This document shows positions 31,482 through 42,210 of a DNA stretch of 64,000 nucleotides, in pieces; position 1 is the stretch's first letter, and every line of letters begins with the position of its first letter. Source of the stretch: Ostrinia nubilalis. Taxonomy: Eukaryota; Arthropoda; Insecta; Lepidoptera; Crambidae. The DNA lies in NCBI RefSeq assembly GCF_963855985.1, contig NC_087095.1:72001-136000 (forward strand), written 5' to 3'. Below the pieces are notes generated by a model. It had not been told where the DNA came from and did no database searches. It saw only the letters and a list, made by a program, of their open reading frames with translations. The translations under genes were made by a program, and so were the position numbers.

Positions 31482-31722
31482 TCCCAACTAATATTATAAA
31501 TGCGAAAGTAACTCTGTCTGTCTGTCTGTCTGTCTGTCTGTTACGCTTTCCCGCTTAAACCTCGCAACCGATTTTGATGAAATTTGGCATAGAGATAGTT
31601 TGAGTCCCGGGAAAGAACATAGGATAGTTTTTATCCCGGTTTTTGAAACAGGGACGCGCGCGATAAAGTTTTTCTGTGACAGACAAAATTCCACGCGGGC
31701 GAAGCCGCGGGCGGAAAGCTAG
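31482..31722 (+). mobile_element. non-autonomous Helitron with (GTCT)n, 241 bp
   Basis: 5' A|TCCCAACTAATATTATAAAT and 3' GAAGCCGCGGGCGGAAAGCTAG|T, with a (TCTG)n tract at about 31513-31541. The 3' hairpin gcccgcggcttcgcccgc is visible. A minus-strand copy lies at 60404-60636 and appears nearly identical. Confidence 0.85.
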
Positions 31723-31729
31723 TTATTAT

Positions 31730-32215
31730 TAAAAACACAACGCGCGCGACACTCGCGACGGATGGACTGCGAGGTTCGCTTAGAGCTCGTGTAAAGCGTC
31801 CGTCTGTGTGCGTGAGTCTGATTTCGAGCGTTTGTATGAAGCTTCCGTACTGTTTGATTTATCTACTGTGGCGCTATCGTTATCCACATTTTTTTTTCTA
31901 AGTCCGAGCTTTACTTGAGAACCAAGTGACGTACACTAATCTTGGGAGCCGCGCGGGTCAGCTTATATGAGAATTATTGAAGAAATGCTGTCCATCGGCT
32001 CAATACAGAGGTTTGAACATAGGTCTGACTCGCGGTCATCATTGTCCGACGCGGCCCGAACGGAAAGTTAAAGTGTCGCCCATCATTGTCCCCCATGGCC
32101 CGAACGGAATAGTGCCATTTTTAGGCTGGCAGCGAAGGTGATAAAAAATATTGGTTTGGCATTGTTAGCGTTTTAGAAATATCTGCAAGTGACCCAAATA
32201 TAATGTGTGGCAGAT
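31730..32215. other. non-coding stretch
   Basis: Two spaced copies of cccgaacgga (about 32057 and 32100) and the cattgtcccccatggccc motif shared with 27.9 kb are the only visible structure. Confidence 0.3.
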
Positions 32216-32219
32216 TACC

Positions 32220-32960
32220 CGCGTGACATACGCAGCATGGGGAAGCGGCAGCTGGATCGCGGGGGCGGGCGCGGGGTGCGGGGCGGGGAGTTATAATGCG
32301 GGGCGCGTGATTACTTCGCGACTAGCGATTGAAGACGCCCCACTTGCCAAAGTCGCCCCATCGCCGATATCATATTTGCGAGTACTTTTCATGGCCACCG
32401 CTCGCCTTGGGTCGACGAGGACTGAGCAAAGTCGGGAAGTTAATCGCAATCAGAGCATCTCTCGGCCGAGGTGAATCGCTAACGACGCTCTCGGCGAGCC
32501 CTCGAGGGGCAGCGAACTCCTAACTACTCATATTGACAGGCGCTAATTGCAGCGTGGAGTGTGTGCATCTTGCGATGTGAGGACTGTCTTCGCTCGCAAC
32601 ATATTGCATACCGGATTAACGAGCGGTTCGAGCGATACCCGAGTTATTGGAGAGCGCAGACGTGCCGAGAGCCAAGCTCCTCGTCGCGCATCGATTGGCT
32701 GCGGATCGAGTGTTAGCAATTTGCATCTATCACCTCTGGTATTCGCACGTTAATAGACTCGTCGGGCACGCGGCCCTCATGAAGCGCACGGGTTTAATAT
32801 AGTCCGGAGCCGGGCAGTGAAGGAGTTGAGCGAACTCGTGTAGGGTCAGATCTCCGCTTATCGCGGATCAAATCGCGTGTTAACGTACACCCCTGTCCGT
32901 ACACCCCGCCAGTTCAAGTTATGGGGGCGCGGCACGTTTCCGAAGCTTGTTAGGCTTGCG
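32220..32960. promoter_or_regulatory. long GC-rich non-repeat island, candidate regulatory region
   Basis: About 740 bp of CG-rich sequence in an AT-rich window, with no transposon ends. It starts with G-runs (gcgggggcgggcgcggggtg) and then carries GATTA/TAAT homeodomain-type cores and GCTCGC repeats. Overlapping open frames at 32205-32474, 32329-32523 and 32547-32753 differ in frame and lack domains, so coding is unlikely. It is the largest such island in the window and could be a conserved enhancer or CpG-rich promoter. Confidence 0.3.
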
Positions 32961-32964
32961 TTAA

Positions 32965-33200
32965 TTTTATACTGATTTCATTAACAAGTGCTCCTCGAAC
33001 CTACAACACTCATCAAACTTTGAACTTTTAAAGGTGCCATATTTTTACTTTACACTGCTCTCTAAAAAAAGTTGACCATAACTGACTATGCATCTTGTTT
33101 CCTTACGAGTCTAACGAAACTTGGATACACCAAATAACTTGATTTTGGTTGCTATTACTATTTGCCACTTAGTTAAGACAATCGAGATCTTCTCCAATAT
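32965..33200. other. non-coding stretch
   Basis: Nothing recognised. Confidence 0.4.
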
Positions 33201-33207
33201 AAACATA

Positions 33208-33300
33208 CTAGCTGACCCGGCGAACTTCATACCCGTCTATGTTCGCCAAAGATAATGTAGGATTGTAATGATATAAAATAATGGTGTAAAATAAAATGAA
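33208..33300 (-). mobile_element. Helitron 3'-end fragment (minus strand)
   Basis: A|CTAGCTGACCCGGCGAACTT on the plus strand is the reverse complement of the 3' terminus GTTCGCCGGGTCAGCTAG|T of the family represented by 17559-17758. The matching 5' TC end is not found to the right, so this is a fragment or a diverged copy. The right limit is arbitrary. Confidence 0.6.
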
Positions 33301-33304
33301 AATC

Positions 33305-34010
33305 ATTGGATTTTTACTATCAGAAAAAGAATAATGGTAATAATATTTTTCGTAACGGTTTACACATTCTAGCTAACCTGTTCCTTACACCCTTGCACAT
33401 TATAAAACACAAAAAAGACAAAACAAATTGCGTCCGCCTCGCTGAAAGTACACAATAATATTTTTTCGCAATAACCTTCGCGATATATGAGAGGGAGATA
33501 AAACCATGAAACGTATATTTGTCACCGAGTCTCGTATCGTTTTCACGTCGTGCCGCGCCGTAAAGTGGCGGGTAACGAGATTCCGCGATCACAAACATAC
33601 GGCAATATACTTGTGTTTACATTGAAGTCTTGAACTTTTAATTGAAGATTTGTTGGATCGAGGTCATTGGAGTATAAGAAACCGAGTAGTGGGAAGATTC
33701 TAGAAAAACAAGCAAAGTTGTGCCCACAGAGAGAGCAAAGAGACGGCCGATGACGCAGACGGCGGGAAAAGATTCTCGGACAAGACTTGGTCAACAATCG
33801 CGGTCACATAAGTCCACTCTTTACAGAGCAATTGTTTTTTATTTATTTCCACACTTACACCATCCTTACAGGCAATACTTATACCAATTCGAAAGCATAT
33901 TATTATAACAAATTACATTAATTTGAAAGCATAATTTTGTTGCCTTCCATACGCGTACAGCGACGGAAGGCGCCAAATATGTCAAACTTTCTCTCGTTTA
34001 TAAGTAATAG
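33305..34010. other. non-coding stretch
   Basis: Open frames at 33320-33598 and 33543-33797 (minus) and 33720-33908 (plus) show no domains or splice logic. No gene is supported. Confidence 0.3.
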
Positions 34011-34019
34011 TGTCGTAAT

Positions 34020-34420
34020 CAGGGTTCGAAAATATCCGATATTTATTATAAATATCAAAATATCGGATATTTATGATATATATCAGATATATATCAACTT
34101 TGATATATATCAAGTTTGTATGAAAGCCATACTATTATTTTATTGTATTATTCATGAATACTATTGCATATGTGTTACATAAACATGTTTTTAATGTTTT
34201 TAAAACTTAAAACTAGACAAATAAAGCAAAAACATAAAATATTCTTTTAAATACGGCAAAATCAACTAAAAAAATTAAAATATTTGTCAAAAAGTACAAA
34301 TACAGTAACAATTTTTAAAAGTTGATATATATCATCAAAACCGGCTTGATATACATATATCGGATATATATCCGATATATATCTTGATATATATCCCTTG
34401 ATATATATCCTCGAACCCTG
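34020..34420. mobile_element. hAT-like non-autonomous element, GATATATATC motif array
   Basis: CAGGGTTCGAAAATATC ... TATCCTCGAACCCTG inverted ends are flanked by gtcgtaat (34012-34019) and gtcataat (34421-34428), a 7/8 match to an 8-bp duplication. Both halves consist of diverged atatcggatat / tgatatatatc units. CAGGGTTCGA ends are typical of hAT MITEs. There is no coding. Confidence 0.75.
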
Positions 34421-34732
34421 GTCATAATAACACTAAAAACCGTGAAAATACATTTAAAATAAAATGGGTGCGTGACAGTTTATATAAGTTTATATGATAT
34501 AAATTCATTTCAATAACGTTCATATTGTATAATAAACGTATGTTATAATAACACTTGATATAATTTTTTAACATATAATGTTTACTTCATATAACAAATC
34601 ATTTCTAATAATGTCATTTCAGATACCAATCACAACGCATAAAGACATTTGATATAAACCTTACTTAATCTAAGACTCATTTGATGTAATTTTGTTTAAT
34701 ATAAATAATATTTCACATAACCATTACTTGTA

Positions 34733-35475
34733 TAGCCTGACCAGGAACATAAAAACCCTCGCCATGTTGCGGAAAACTAATGGTACTAATTTCTTTTAAT
34801 GGCAACAGTAACTGAAAACTTCATTGACATGTCACCTTGCATGTCAGTCTATTGTTGTCAAAGTGTAAACAAACTTTATTTTAAATGTGTGCAATTGATT
34901 TTGTGAATTAAATTGCTAAAATATTTTTATAGTCGTGAAAGAAAAGTGGTTCACAATGTGTTAATGTATTTGTCGAAGAGAAATACTAAGGGTTCGGACA
35001 ATATTTTCATTGAATAATGTTTCCGACAAAGGTTGTCAAATTGACTGACATGTTTATCGTATAGTACAGTCCACTATGAAAATTAGCTGTAGTCTGTTTC
35101 AACTACCTATTTTAAAGTTTTTTGTCACTTTCTAAGTTTTGAATTTTATGGAATTGGGAAAGAAGTACCGAGTTTGAAGCGTTAATGAGCAGACATTGCA
35201 GTTGAATATTCAAGTTCTGAATTTGATTATTGATGAATAATAAAATAAATCCCACTAGCTAGATTGATGGTTTCATTTAATTTATTTAAACCAGGTTACC
35301 TTTAATAATATTTTTTCGTTAATTTATGAAAATATCAGATTAACCCGTAATCCTGAATCCTGATACATAAATTTAGCCTATTAATTTAACACATGTACGA
35401 CTGTACTCAGTGTTGCACTATCAAATGCAATTGACGCGCCTCTATGCCAGGGTTTTTATGTTCCTGGTCAGGCTA
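34733..35475. mobile_element. TA-flanked MITE with about 34-bp TIRs, 743 bp
   Basis: TAGCCTGACCAGGAACATAA and the following AAACCC at the left match their reverse complement at the right (gccagggtttttatgttcct ggtcaggcta). A TA dinucleotide lies on each side (34731-34732, 35476-35477), consistent with Tc1/mariner-type mobilisation. The interior has no ORF. Confidence 0.75.
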
Positions 35476-35810
35476 TAATAAATATTATTTGTTATAACGA
35501 CTATTTGGTATACTCTATAATTGATATAATTTCTGATAGATATAACTTTTAGTATGTTCTTCTTTAGCTTGACTTATAAATGACTTTAGTGACAAAAACG
35601 AATCGCCGTAAAACCGACTCCACGTACTCTTGTCTGCCCTACCCCTAGAGTGTAATTTAGAAGCGCGTAGGCACGGAGCGGCCAGCAAGCCGAAGACGCG
35701 GTGTCGAGCGAAAGCCATCTGCGACGATTAGCACGCGAGGGACCGCCAGAGCCCCGCAGTGCCGGAGCCGTGACAGAAGTCTCAAGTTTTTAGTCAAATT
35801 TGCATGCTGC

Positions 35811-35854
35811 ATGCCTGCTTGCTTGCTTGCTTGCCTGCTTGCTTGCTTGCTTGC

Positions 35855-35886
<32 letters not shown>

Positions 35887-36005
35887 CTGCTTGCTTGCTT
35901 GCCTGGTTGCTTGCCTGCGTGCTAGCTTGCTTGCTTGCTCGCTTGCTTGCTTGCTTGCTTGCTCGTTTGCTAGCTTGCTTGTTTGCTTGCTTGCTTGCTG
36001 CATGC
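35811..36005 (+). repeat. (CTTG)n / (GCTT)n microsatellite, about 195 bp
   Basis: Long tract of GCTTGCTTGC with sporadic CCTG, CGTG and TAGC interruptions. It is bounded on both sides by GCTGCATGC/GCATGC palindromes (about 35804-35814 and 35998-36007). Open frames on both strands (Ala-Cys-Leu-Leu or Ala-Ser-Lys-Gln) come from the tetranucleotide and are not genes. Confidence 0.9.
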
Positions 36006-36369
36006 AATGCTTATTGTAACAAATGAACTTTATATTATACAATTATTATTGTTATATGATTTAAGTTTTATAGGAAAAGAATTTTATCTCATTTGATTGT
36101 TCGACATTTTATTTTTATATGATTTGAATGTTATTTGTTTTAAATAGTATACATTGTAAGTTTTATAGAAAATATTAATTATATCAAACCATTTTATATC
36201 AGTTAATAGTTATTTGTCTTAAAATTATTCGTTTTAAAATTATATTATTCGTTTATTATAATAAATAATTATTATATTAAATGATTTTATATAATTTGAT
36301 GTTATATCCTCTAAGTATTATATGATATGTAGTTATATCATACATTACACACCCAAATAAAATACTCAT

Positions 36370-37460
36370 GAAAAGTTGAAAGAGAGACTCGATTAGTTTC
36401 ACTTGAAAGAAATACATTCCAATAGTGCACAGTACGCTCACACAGTAGAGAAACAATTCAAAGACATTGCAAAGGAGAAGAAAAGGGTAAATAAATACAG
36501 AAGAACAGCCTCATAAATATATACAGACCGCGAGTCGCTGACGTCACGGTCGGCCGCGGACTCACTTAAGCCGCCGGTAACACAGAGATGCTCGCTTTAA
36601 TTTTGAAATATGTTGGAGAAAGCTTTGCATTTCTTGTGTCAGATTATGACACCCCGCAGCCGGCGGGCGCGCTGAAATATTTCGTACGTTTTACTTTAGG
36701 CACCGCAGCGACTCTAGTACGTATTAACTATTCAACTGCACATTCAAATCTGATAAATACAGTATCATATCAAATTTATGTATCTTTGTTGTAAAAAATA
36801 GCACCAATTAAAACCAGATAAGATGAAACAGTGTTCAATTTAATGTGCTGCTGTCTGTACATTTTGGTGGACACCTGATTAATTCCTGAATGAACAGTTA
36901 TATTTTCAGCGGTGAAAATATGCATCATGTCATTAGAATAGTCCTTCTTGATTTTGAGTAAAACTAAGTTTTTGTTTGTTGTAAAATTATTTAATATGCT
37001 TATTTAAAAATTTTAAAAAACCTTCAACACTACAGGAAAGCCAACATTTAAAAAGTCAAAAATAAGGTTTGCTTGTTAAACGGTGCAATAATTGCTTATT
37101 AATCGGGGTACTCGGATCCTTCATTTTCCAAAACCCCTAATAACTAGTTGGGTATGCTATAACACGCAGATGACGTGTGTCCATGTTTTTAAGAATAATA
37201 TACATCATCCAAAAGATACCTACCTGTTTCATGACTTGTTCGAGTTGGAAGCTAATTTGCTTTTGAATTTTCTGATACACATTGGCTAGAATAAATAAGA
37301 GCTGTTTATTTATTTCAAAGTGCTTCTGCGACGATTCGTTGCTGTCACGTTGAATGTACAACGGAAAATACAATTAACATTGGCGGGGTAATTATTCACA
37401 AGATTAGAACTTTGGGTACTGAAAAGTCAATCGAAGTAACATGTTTGAAACAAAGAGTTA
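36370..37460. other. non-coding; GC-richer block at 36525-36700
   Basis: The block at 36525-36700 contains gctgacgtcacggtcggccg and aatttcgtacg-like sequence and could be regulatory. The rest is AT-rich with no supported gene. Confidence 0.3.
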
Positions 37461-37466
37461 TTTTTA

Positions 37467-37808
37467 GATGATCAAACGAACTTACCAAGTGAAGTTCGAT
37501 CTGAATTATCCTGTTTTCGCCGAAGAGATTTATTTTACCGTGTAGTAGTACCCCTGTACGACAAGCCAATCCGCACACAATATTCAGCGCAGTAGTAGTA
37601 AAAAACAAAAGAGCGGGCAACCCCACCCCTACCACGCTGTGGGCTCGGTGTCAGAGCGGTCTCATTATATTTAGAGAAGAGATGACATTGACGTTTACCT
37701 CCAGGGAAGAAGATATAGAAATCTTCGGGTTGGGAGGGACCTTAAATCTCTTCGGCGAAAACAGGATAATTCAGATCGAACTTCACTTGGTAAGTTCGTT
37801 TGATCATC
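37467..37808. repeat. perfect 66-bp inverted repeat around a 210-bp loop
   Basis: 37467-37532 (gatgatcaaacgaacttacc...) is an exact reverse complement of 37743-37808. The loop begins with ttttaccgtgtagtagtacc, which belongs to the block duplicated at 42.4 kb. Directly after the right arm, 37811-37853 repeats attatcctgctttcgcctcc gagatttattttaccgtgta. The same sequence core therefore appears three times here in both orientations. It is probably a mobile element or its rearranged copy; ends are not certain. Confidence 0.7.
37533..37668 (-). repeat. ~130-bp block identical (inverted) to 42428-42560
   Basis: The sequence from ttttaccgtgtagtagtacc to cagagcggtctcatt is the exact reverse complement of 42428-42557 as far as can be read. 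The shared core includes gagcgggcaaccccaccccta and gtagtagt repeats. No ORF is shared with good composition. Confidence 0.8.
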
Positions 37809-37899
37809 TAATTATCCTGCTTTCGCCTCCGAGATTTATTTTACCGTGTAGATGTTTAGAGCATGGATCAATGTCCATGTTAAATGGTTAAGAGAGTAA

Positions 37900-38705
37900 A
37901 TGTCAATGTACTAAATACATAATAAAGCAATATTTTTGTATTATAATCGTATTGCATCACTTATTCATAACAATAACAAGTATCACGGTCTCAACAAGAT
38001 TTTGTTCATTATAGAGTATTATTATATACATTTATTTGTACTTCTATTAACTGTTAAGTACGACTACTGATTGTAAAAAGTTGCCAAGACAGTTGACAGA
38101 GCATCCTGTCTATCCAGCACACTGGCTAATTGTGTCAACGTTGACAGCGGCGCAAACCGCAGGCCATACTGCCGCGTGTCGCGTGCTGTGTGGGCCGAAC
38201 GCCCTCGTGTCGACACTCCTTTCCTATATTTATCCAGTTTCATCTCAGAACTGAGCTTGACGACGGTAGTGGTTAACACCGAATCGATCACAGTGACTGC
38301 AAGGCTAACACTCTGATTGTTGTAAAACATAAGCTCACTTGCATTTTAATTAAATAAATAAATAATGTGGTTAATTAAAACGTATTAATTTATTTGGATA
38401 CAGTTTGACCAGTATTCCAAAACAGTATTAATTTGGATTCCAAGTAACACTGTTGCGAGGAAAAAGTTTGGTTTCTATTTAATAGCACTATTTAATAGCA
38501 ATCTTTTGATTCTTGAAACCTGACCTATAAATTATAATATTTATTTAAATAATTATATATTTCAATAAATTATATGATTTCACTAACGATATTGCTAAGC
38601 GGTGGTTATTTAATGTTATTATAGGATGCACTCACCCGACTTTAGAATATGCTAAGAAAATAGAGTAAGGTAGGTACTATGATGTAATTGAGCATTGTAA
38701 AAATA
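37900..38705. other. non-coding stretch
   Basis: The minus-strand open frame at 38064-38330 has no recognisable domain or splice context. Nothing is supported. Confidence 0.3.
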
Positions 38706-38711
38706 TTTATT

Positions 38712-38981
38712 TGTCAGTCATTTGGTGTAGTGGTTTCGAAACGGACTACTATGCCGAGAGGTCCCGGGTTCGATCCCCGGCCGGGCAGAAATTGAATTGA
38801 TACATTTTAATTTCTGTGATGGGTCTAGGTGTTACTATGTATAATATGTACTTATGTATATAAAAACGGTATTTAAGTATGTTTATATCCGTTGTCTAGG
38901 ACCCATAGCTTTGCTCAGTTTGGGACTAGGAGCGTAGTGTAAAATGTCGAAAGAAGGATATTAAAATTTATTTATTATTTG
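38712..38981 (+). mobile_element. tRNA-derived SINE, near full length
   Basis: A-box-like TGGTGTAGTGG (38722-38732) and B box GGGTTCGATCCCC (38766-38778), with the tRNA-like arm tcccgggttcgatccccggc. A tRNA-unrelated body (gatgggtctaggtgttacta) follows, then a 3' part (tagctttgctcagtttggga) ending in ATATTAAAATTTATTTATT. Related 3' parts occur at 45250-45320 and 63290-63390, and a related head at 62884. This is a Pol III retroposon, not a functional tRNA: the anticodon arm and acceptor pairing are not maintained. Confidence 0.8.
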
Positions 38982-38984
38982 CGG

Positions 38985-40640
38985 AGTGTATAGCGGAGTC
39001 TGGTACGTTTTGTTTGATCAACGACTGCCAAATACAAAACTCACTGCCAAGGAAAGGTAAGCTTAAATGGGCAATATGGTACTACTGATGTACCTGTTGC
39101 CCCGGCATTCTATTTTATTTTTATTTTTTATTTATTTATTTTTAGTGAAAAAACGTATTAACGTCTAAAAAAAAATGGTCGCCATTCTAAGGCGAATTAA
39201 TTGAAATTAATTCATGTTAATCGTGTAGAAATCTCTACGCCAGACGATAAAATATGAATTATGACTAAATATCAAACAAAGTTCAAGAAACAAAAAATAG
39301 TTTTATGTCATGTACTGAAACCAAAGCGTCTAACATTTTCTGAGACAATATTAAACCAAGCTCCTACTCCGTGTCTTTATTCAGACACCTTGATTCAGTC
39401 AGCTTCAGTATTATGACTGTGATGATTGAATTTTTATAATCATGTTAAGAAAAAATAACAAAATACTAATTCTCAATTATACTTCATAGAAAGGGAAGAA
39501 AGACTCATTCATTATTATGAGTTTGTGGCAGCGTTATCGATTCGTAAAATAATATCGCATTATTTTTTGGTATCATTAAAAAATGTCCTTAATCTAAATT
39601 GAAGGTTACAAGTAGTGGTAGTACTGGTAGGTACCTACATAATACATAGTTTATTTTATGTGGTTGATTCGTTCTTTGACTGACCAAAGTCCACTAGTCC
39701 GGTTGTTATTACAAGCGGCCCGATTTCTTTTTTGATGCGTCAATAATTTTCTATTACATTGATTACAATGTAATTATTATTGTGTTATATTTATAAAGAC
39801 ATAGTTACTATCGCTTTAACGCATAATTAGATACTTTGCTTGTCTAAAAGATTTAGCAAGATAAGAAATGATTCAATGTATTTCATGATGTCGCATCTCT
39901 TCTTATGAGAATTCTAACGTTATACATAAATAATTTATACGAACCAATTGTAAAACAGTACATGGAGTTAAAACTGACCTTTTTTTTTTTTGTAAATAAA
40001 TAATAATAATGATGATGAAGCCTTACTTTGTAAGACTATCAATAGTATTAATAGCATTAATCATACATTGATTAGTAGGTACAAACCTACATAATAATGT
40101 TTTTCCAATACAAGAAAAAATGACATCATCTTATGTACCGATACCGATACAGTTTAAGGAAGCTCTTAGATTTTATCTATTATTTATAGATACAAGCTGG
40201 TGAGACGTCATGAATAAAAAAATAAACTTTGTAAAAATATCAGGGCTAAAGCAAGGCCGCAAAGAGACAAACAAAAATGTTGCCTGTTTGTTCAGATGCA
40301 AAACAAACATCCGTTAAAATAAGACCATAATTCTATTTGCTTTTCAATGGCTATCGTGTTTATGTAATAAACATATATTAATAAGTTTCTTTAAACCATA
40401 AATGAATCTTTTGTTAAAAGTTTAATTGCGGTTAAAATATCATCCCTTTTGAAGTGCTTAAACCACATAAACTTTGTTTAGCATCTTATATAAACGCTAT
40501 CTAAGTCCACCATCAAGGAACTTTTTTTTTTTTTTTTAACAAGTGGGTAATCTCAGAATGTACTCGTGTTGACGGATGCGATTAAGAATATTCTTAATAT
40601 CAACGTCTCTGCGCCGACGTGTATAATTATTTGTTTGTAT
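38985..40640. other. non-coding AT-rich stretch
   Basis: Poly-T runs and short AT repeats only. No supported feature. Confidence 0.4.
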
Positions 40641-40798
40641 AATTAATTATGTTTACTCGCATGGTTATGATGATTATGAAAAAAATCATCTGGGTTCGAT
40701 TCGGGAATCGAATAGGTATCTCGGTACAATAAATTCTGTAACCGGATAATATGTACATTGCATTTAAAATAAAAATATTTTAAGCGGCCAGCACATAC

Positions 40799-40897
40799 CT
40801 GTACATAGATGGCGCGTCGTCTAGGGACGCGGGTTACCTTGGTGTTCTGGTCGGTCTTTAATGGCGCTTCCCGCGTTGCGCTGGCAGCGCTGGGCAT
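40799..40897 (-). CDS. possible first coding exon of an unknown host gene
   Basis: On the minus strand an ATG in a CpG-rich context opens 33 codons (starting MPSAASATREAPLK, ending RRRAIYVQ). It runs exactly to a consensus splice donor, CAG|GTATGT, at 40799/40798. An alternative donor, AAG|GTAACC, lies at 40838. Upstream (40900-40985 on this strand) the DNA is extremely GC-rich (GCCGCC repeats), as in many insect first exons or promoters. No protein family is recognised, no second exon was found downstream in the window, and the reading could be chance. Confidence 0.3.
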
Positions 40898-40990
40898 GCG
40901 GCGGCGGCGGCGCGGCGCTGCGGCGTAAATAAAGGCGCCTGCGCTTGTGGAAGGCGGCGTGGTTGCGCCGCGGGCGGGTGATAGGTCTTA
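40898..40990. promoter_or_regulatory. GCC-repeat CpG-rich island
   Basis: ggcggcggcggcgcggcgct followed by gcctgcgcttgtggaagg is the most CG-dense 90 bp in this part of the window. It lies immediately upstream of the candidate minus-strand exon. A promoter or 5' UTR role is inferred. Confidence 0.25.
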
Positions 40991-40999
40991 GCCCATCAT

Positions 41000-41590
41000 A
41001 CCATACAGCAGGGCGTAGCTTGTCGGTACGGCCTCTGTATAAAGCCTCGATTCACACAGTTATGCGAACGGCTAAAGCTTAAATTATATATTCAGTGCAG
41101 CAGCCTGGATTAGTTGTCATATCAAATAAATACCTCTTTTCCCGTTTTAGAGGATTATAATGTGTTATAGTTGTCGACCGTCGATGTAATTGGTCGACCG
41201 ACCGGAAATGTAGAAAGATCTTTGTAAGTTTCCAACAAAAAAAAAAATGTGAGACTGATAAGTACTCACAATCACAATGTCAGTTAATATGAGTCGTTGC
41301 ATAGAAAACACGACATATTGTCATACTTCATATATAAAGTAGGCATTTATTTCCACTTCGACTCGGTTCGGTCAACAAACCGGCCTAAGGTTTATTTAGG
41401 ATCTTTTATTCTGACCTTATAATAGCAAGTAATGAATCTACATAAATGCACTTTGAATTTTGATCTGATACTTATTTCTTTCTTACTAGCCTTTGTATTT
41501 AGACCAATATCGATTGGTGTAATGTATAAAAATACGAAACAACAAAATTATTCAGTTACCCTTTGTAGCATTGAACAATGTGTATGGCCA
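41000..41590. other. non-coding stretch
   Basis: Nothing beyond short AT and purine runs. Confidence 0.35.
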
Positions 41591-41594
41591 CAGG

Positions 41595-41665
41595 GTCATC
41601 GGTCGTTATAAAAGCAGGCGGAGGCTCGACTGGGGCGAGTGCGTCCGCGGCGCCGGGTCATCATG
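41595..41665 (+). promoter_or_regulatory. possible TATA promoter
   Basis: TATAAAAG at 41607-41614 is followed, 25-35 bp downstream, by GC-rich sequence (ggggcgagtgcgtccgcgg). That is the right geometry for a core promoter. No ORF or transcript evidence follows, so this is weak. Confidence 0.15.
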
Positions 41666-41849
41666 CTCCAAGACGGTTGATGGTTCATAAGGTGTAAGGC
41701 CAAGAAGGCAAGCTCTTAATGTGGGTAGTTTCGTAGAAACGCAACATTTTTCTGTATGAGCTCATTATGTTCTGTTTTTACGGCTTTTAAAAATGGCCGA
41801 AAAGAAGATACTTAACTCGTAAAAGTGAATAATATTACAATACCTGGCT

Positions 41850-42210
41850 ATCTCGGTAGTTAATATCTCGTTTTTACTCGCTAGAGCAAAAAACGGCTAC
41901 TGGTTAAAAAATAACCGAACATAAAGTGGCTGCTGGTTAATATCTTGTATTAACGCTACTGGTTAAAAAATGACCCGCAAAGATGACCGAATATAAAGTG
42001 GTTGCTGGTTAATATCTCGTATTAACTCGCTAGAGCAGAAAATGGCTACTGGGTAACATCTCGCATTACCTCGGAGAAAAAAATGGCTACTGGGTAACAT
42101 CTCGCATTACCTCGGAGCAAAAGAATGGCTACTGGGTAACATCTCGCATTACCTCGGAGCAAAAAATGGCTACTGGTTAACATCGCGCGTTAACTTGGAG
42201 CTAAAAATGG
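41850..42210 (+). repeat. minisatellite, about 41-bp unit
   Basis: Four well-conserved units begin at atggctactgg near 42042, 42083, 42125 and 42166, each continuing gtaacatctcgcattacctcg. Increasingly degenerate units (gctggttaatatctcgtatt) extend left to about 41850. Spacing is 41-42 bp. Divergence increases leftward, so amplification was recent on the right. Confidence 0.85.

Larger units (their letters stand above)
34466..36354. mobile_element. hAT-like AT-rich element containing a nested MITE and a CTTG array
   Basis: GGGTGCGTGA at the left and ...TTACACACCC at the right form imperfect inverted ends. They are flanked by a perfect 9-bp direct repeat AAATAAAAT (34457-34465 and 36355-36363). 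Both subterminal regions are arrays of ttatatgattt/tgatataaa-type units. The interior contains a TA-flanked MITE (34733-35475), a GC-rich segment (35600-35800) and the CTTG microsatellite. No transposase is seen. Confidence 0.55.

Noticed and set aside
35657..36042. Long frames of Ala-Ser-Lys-Gln or Ala-Cys-Leu-Leu repeats on both strands
   Set aside because: They are the six translations of a CTTG tetranucleotide array.
38712..38790. A tRNA gene
   Set aside because: A and B boxes are present, but acceptor and anticodon pairing is not kept, and the sequence continues into a SINE body with dispersed copies. The same reasoning applies to 18.6, 56.9 and 62.9 kb.
41850..42210. CRISPR-like regularly spaced repeats
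   Set aside because: Units are contiguous with no unique spacers, and the genome is eukaryotic. It is a minisatellite.
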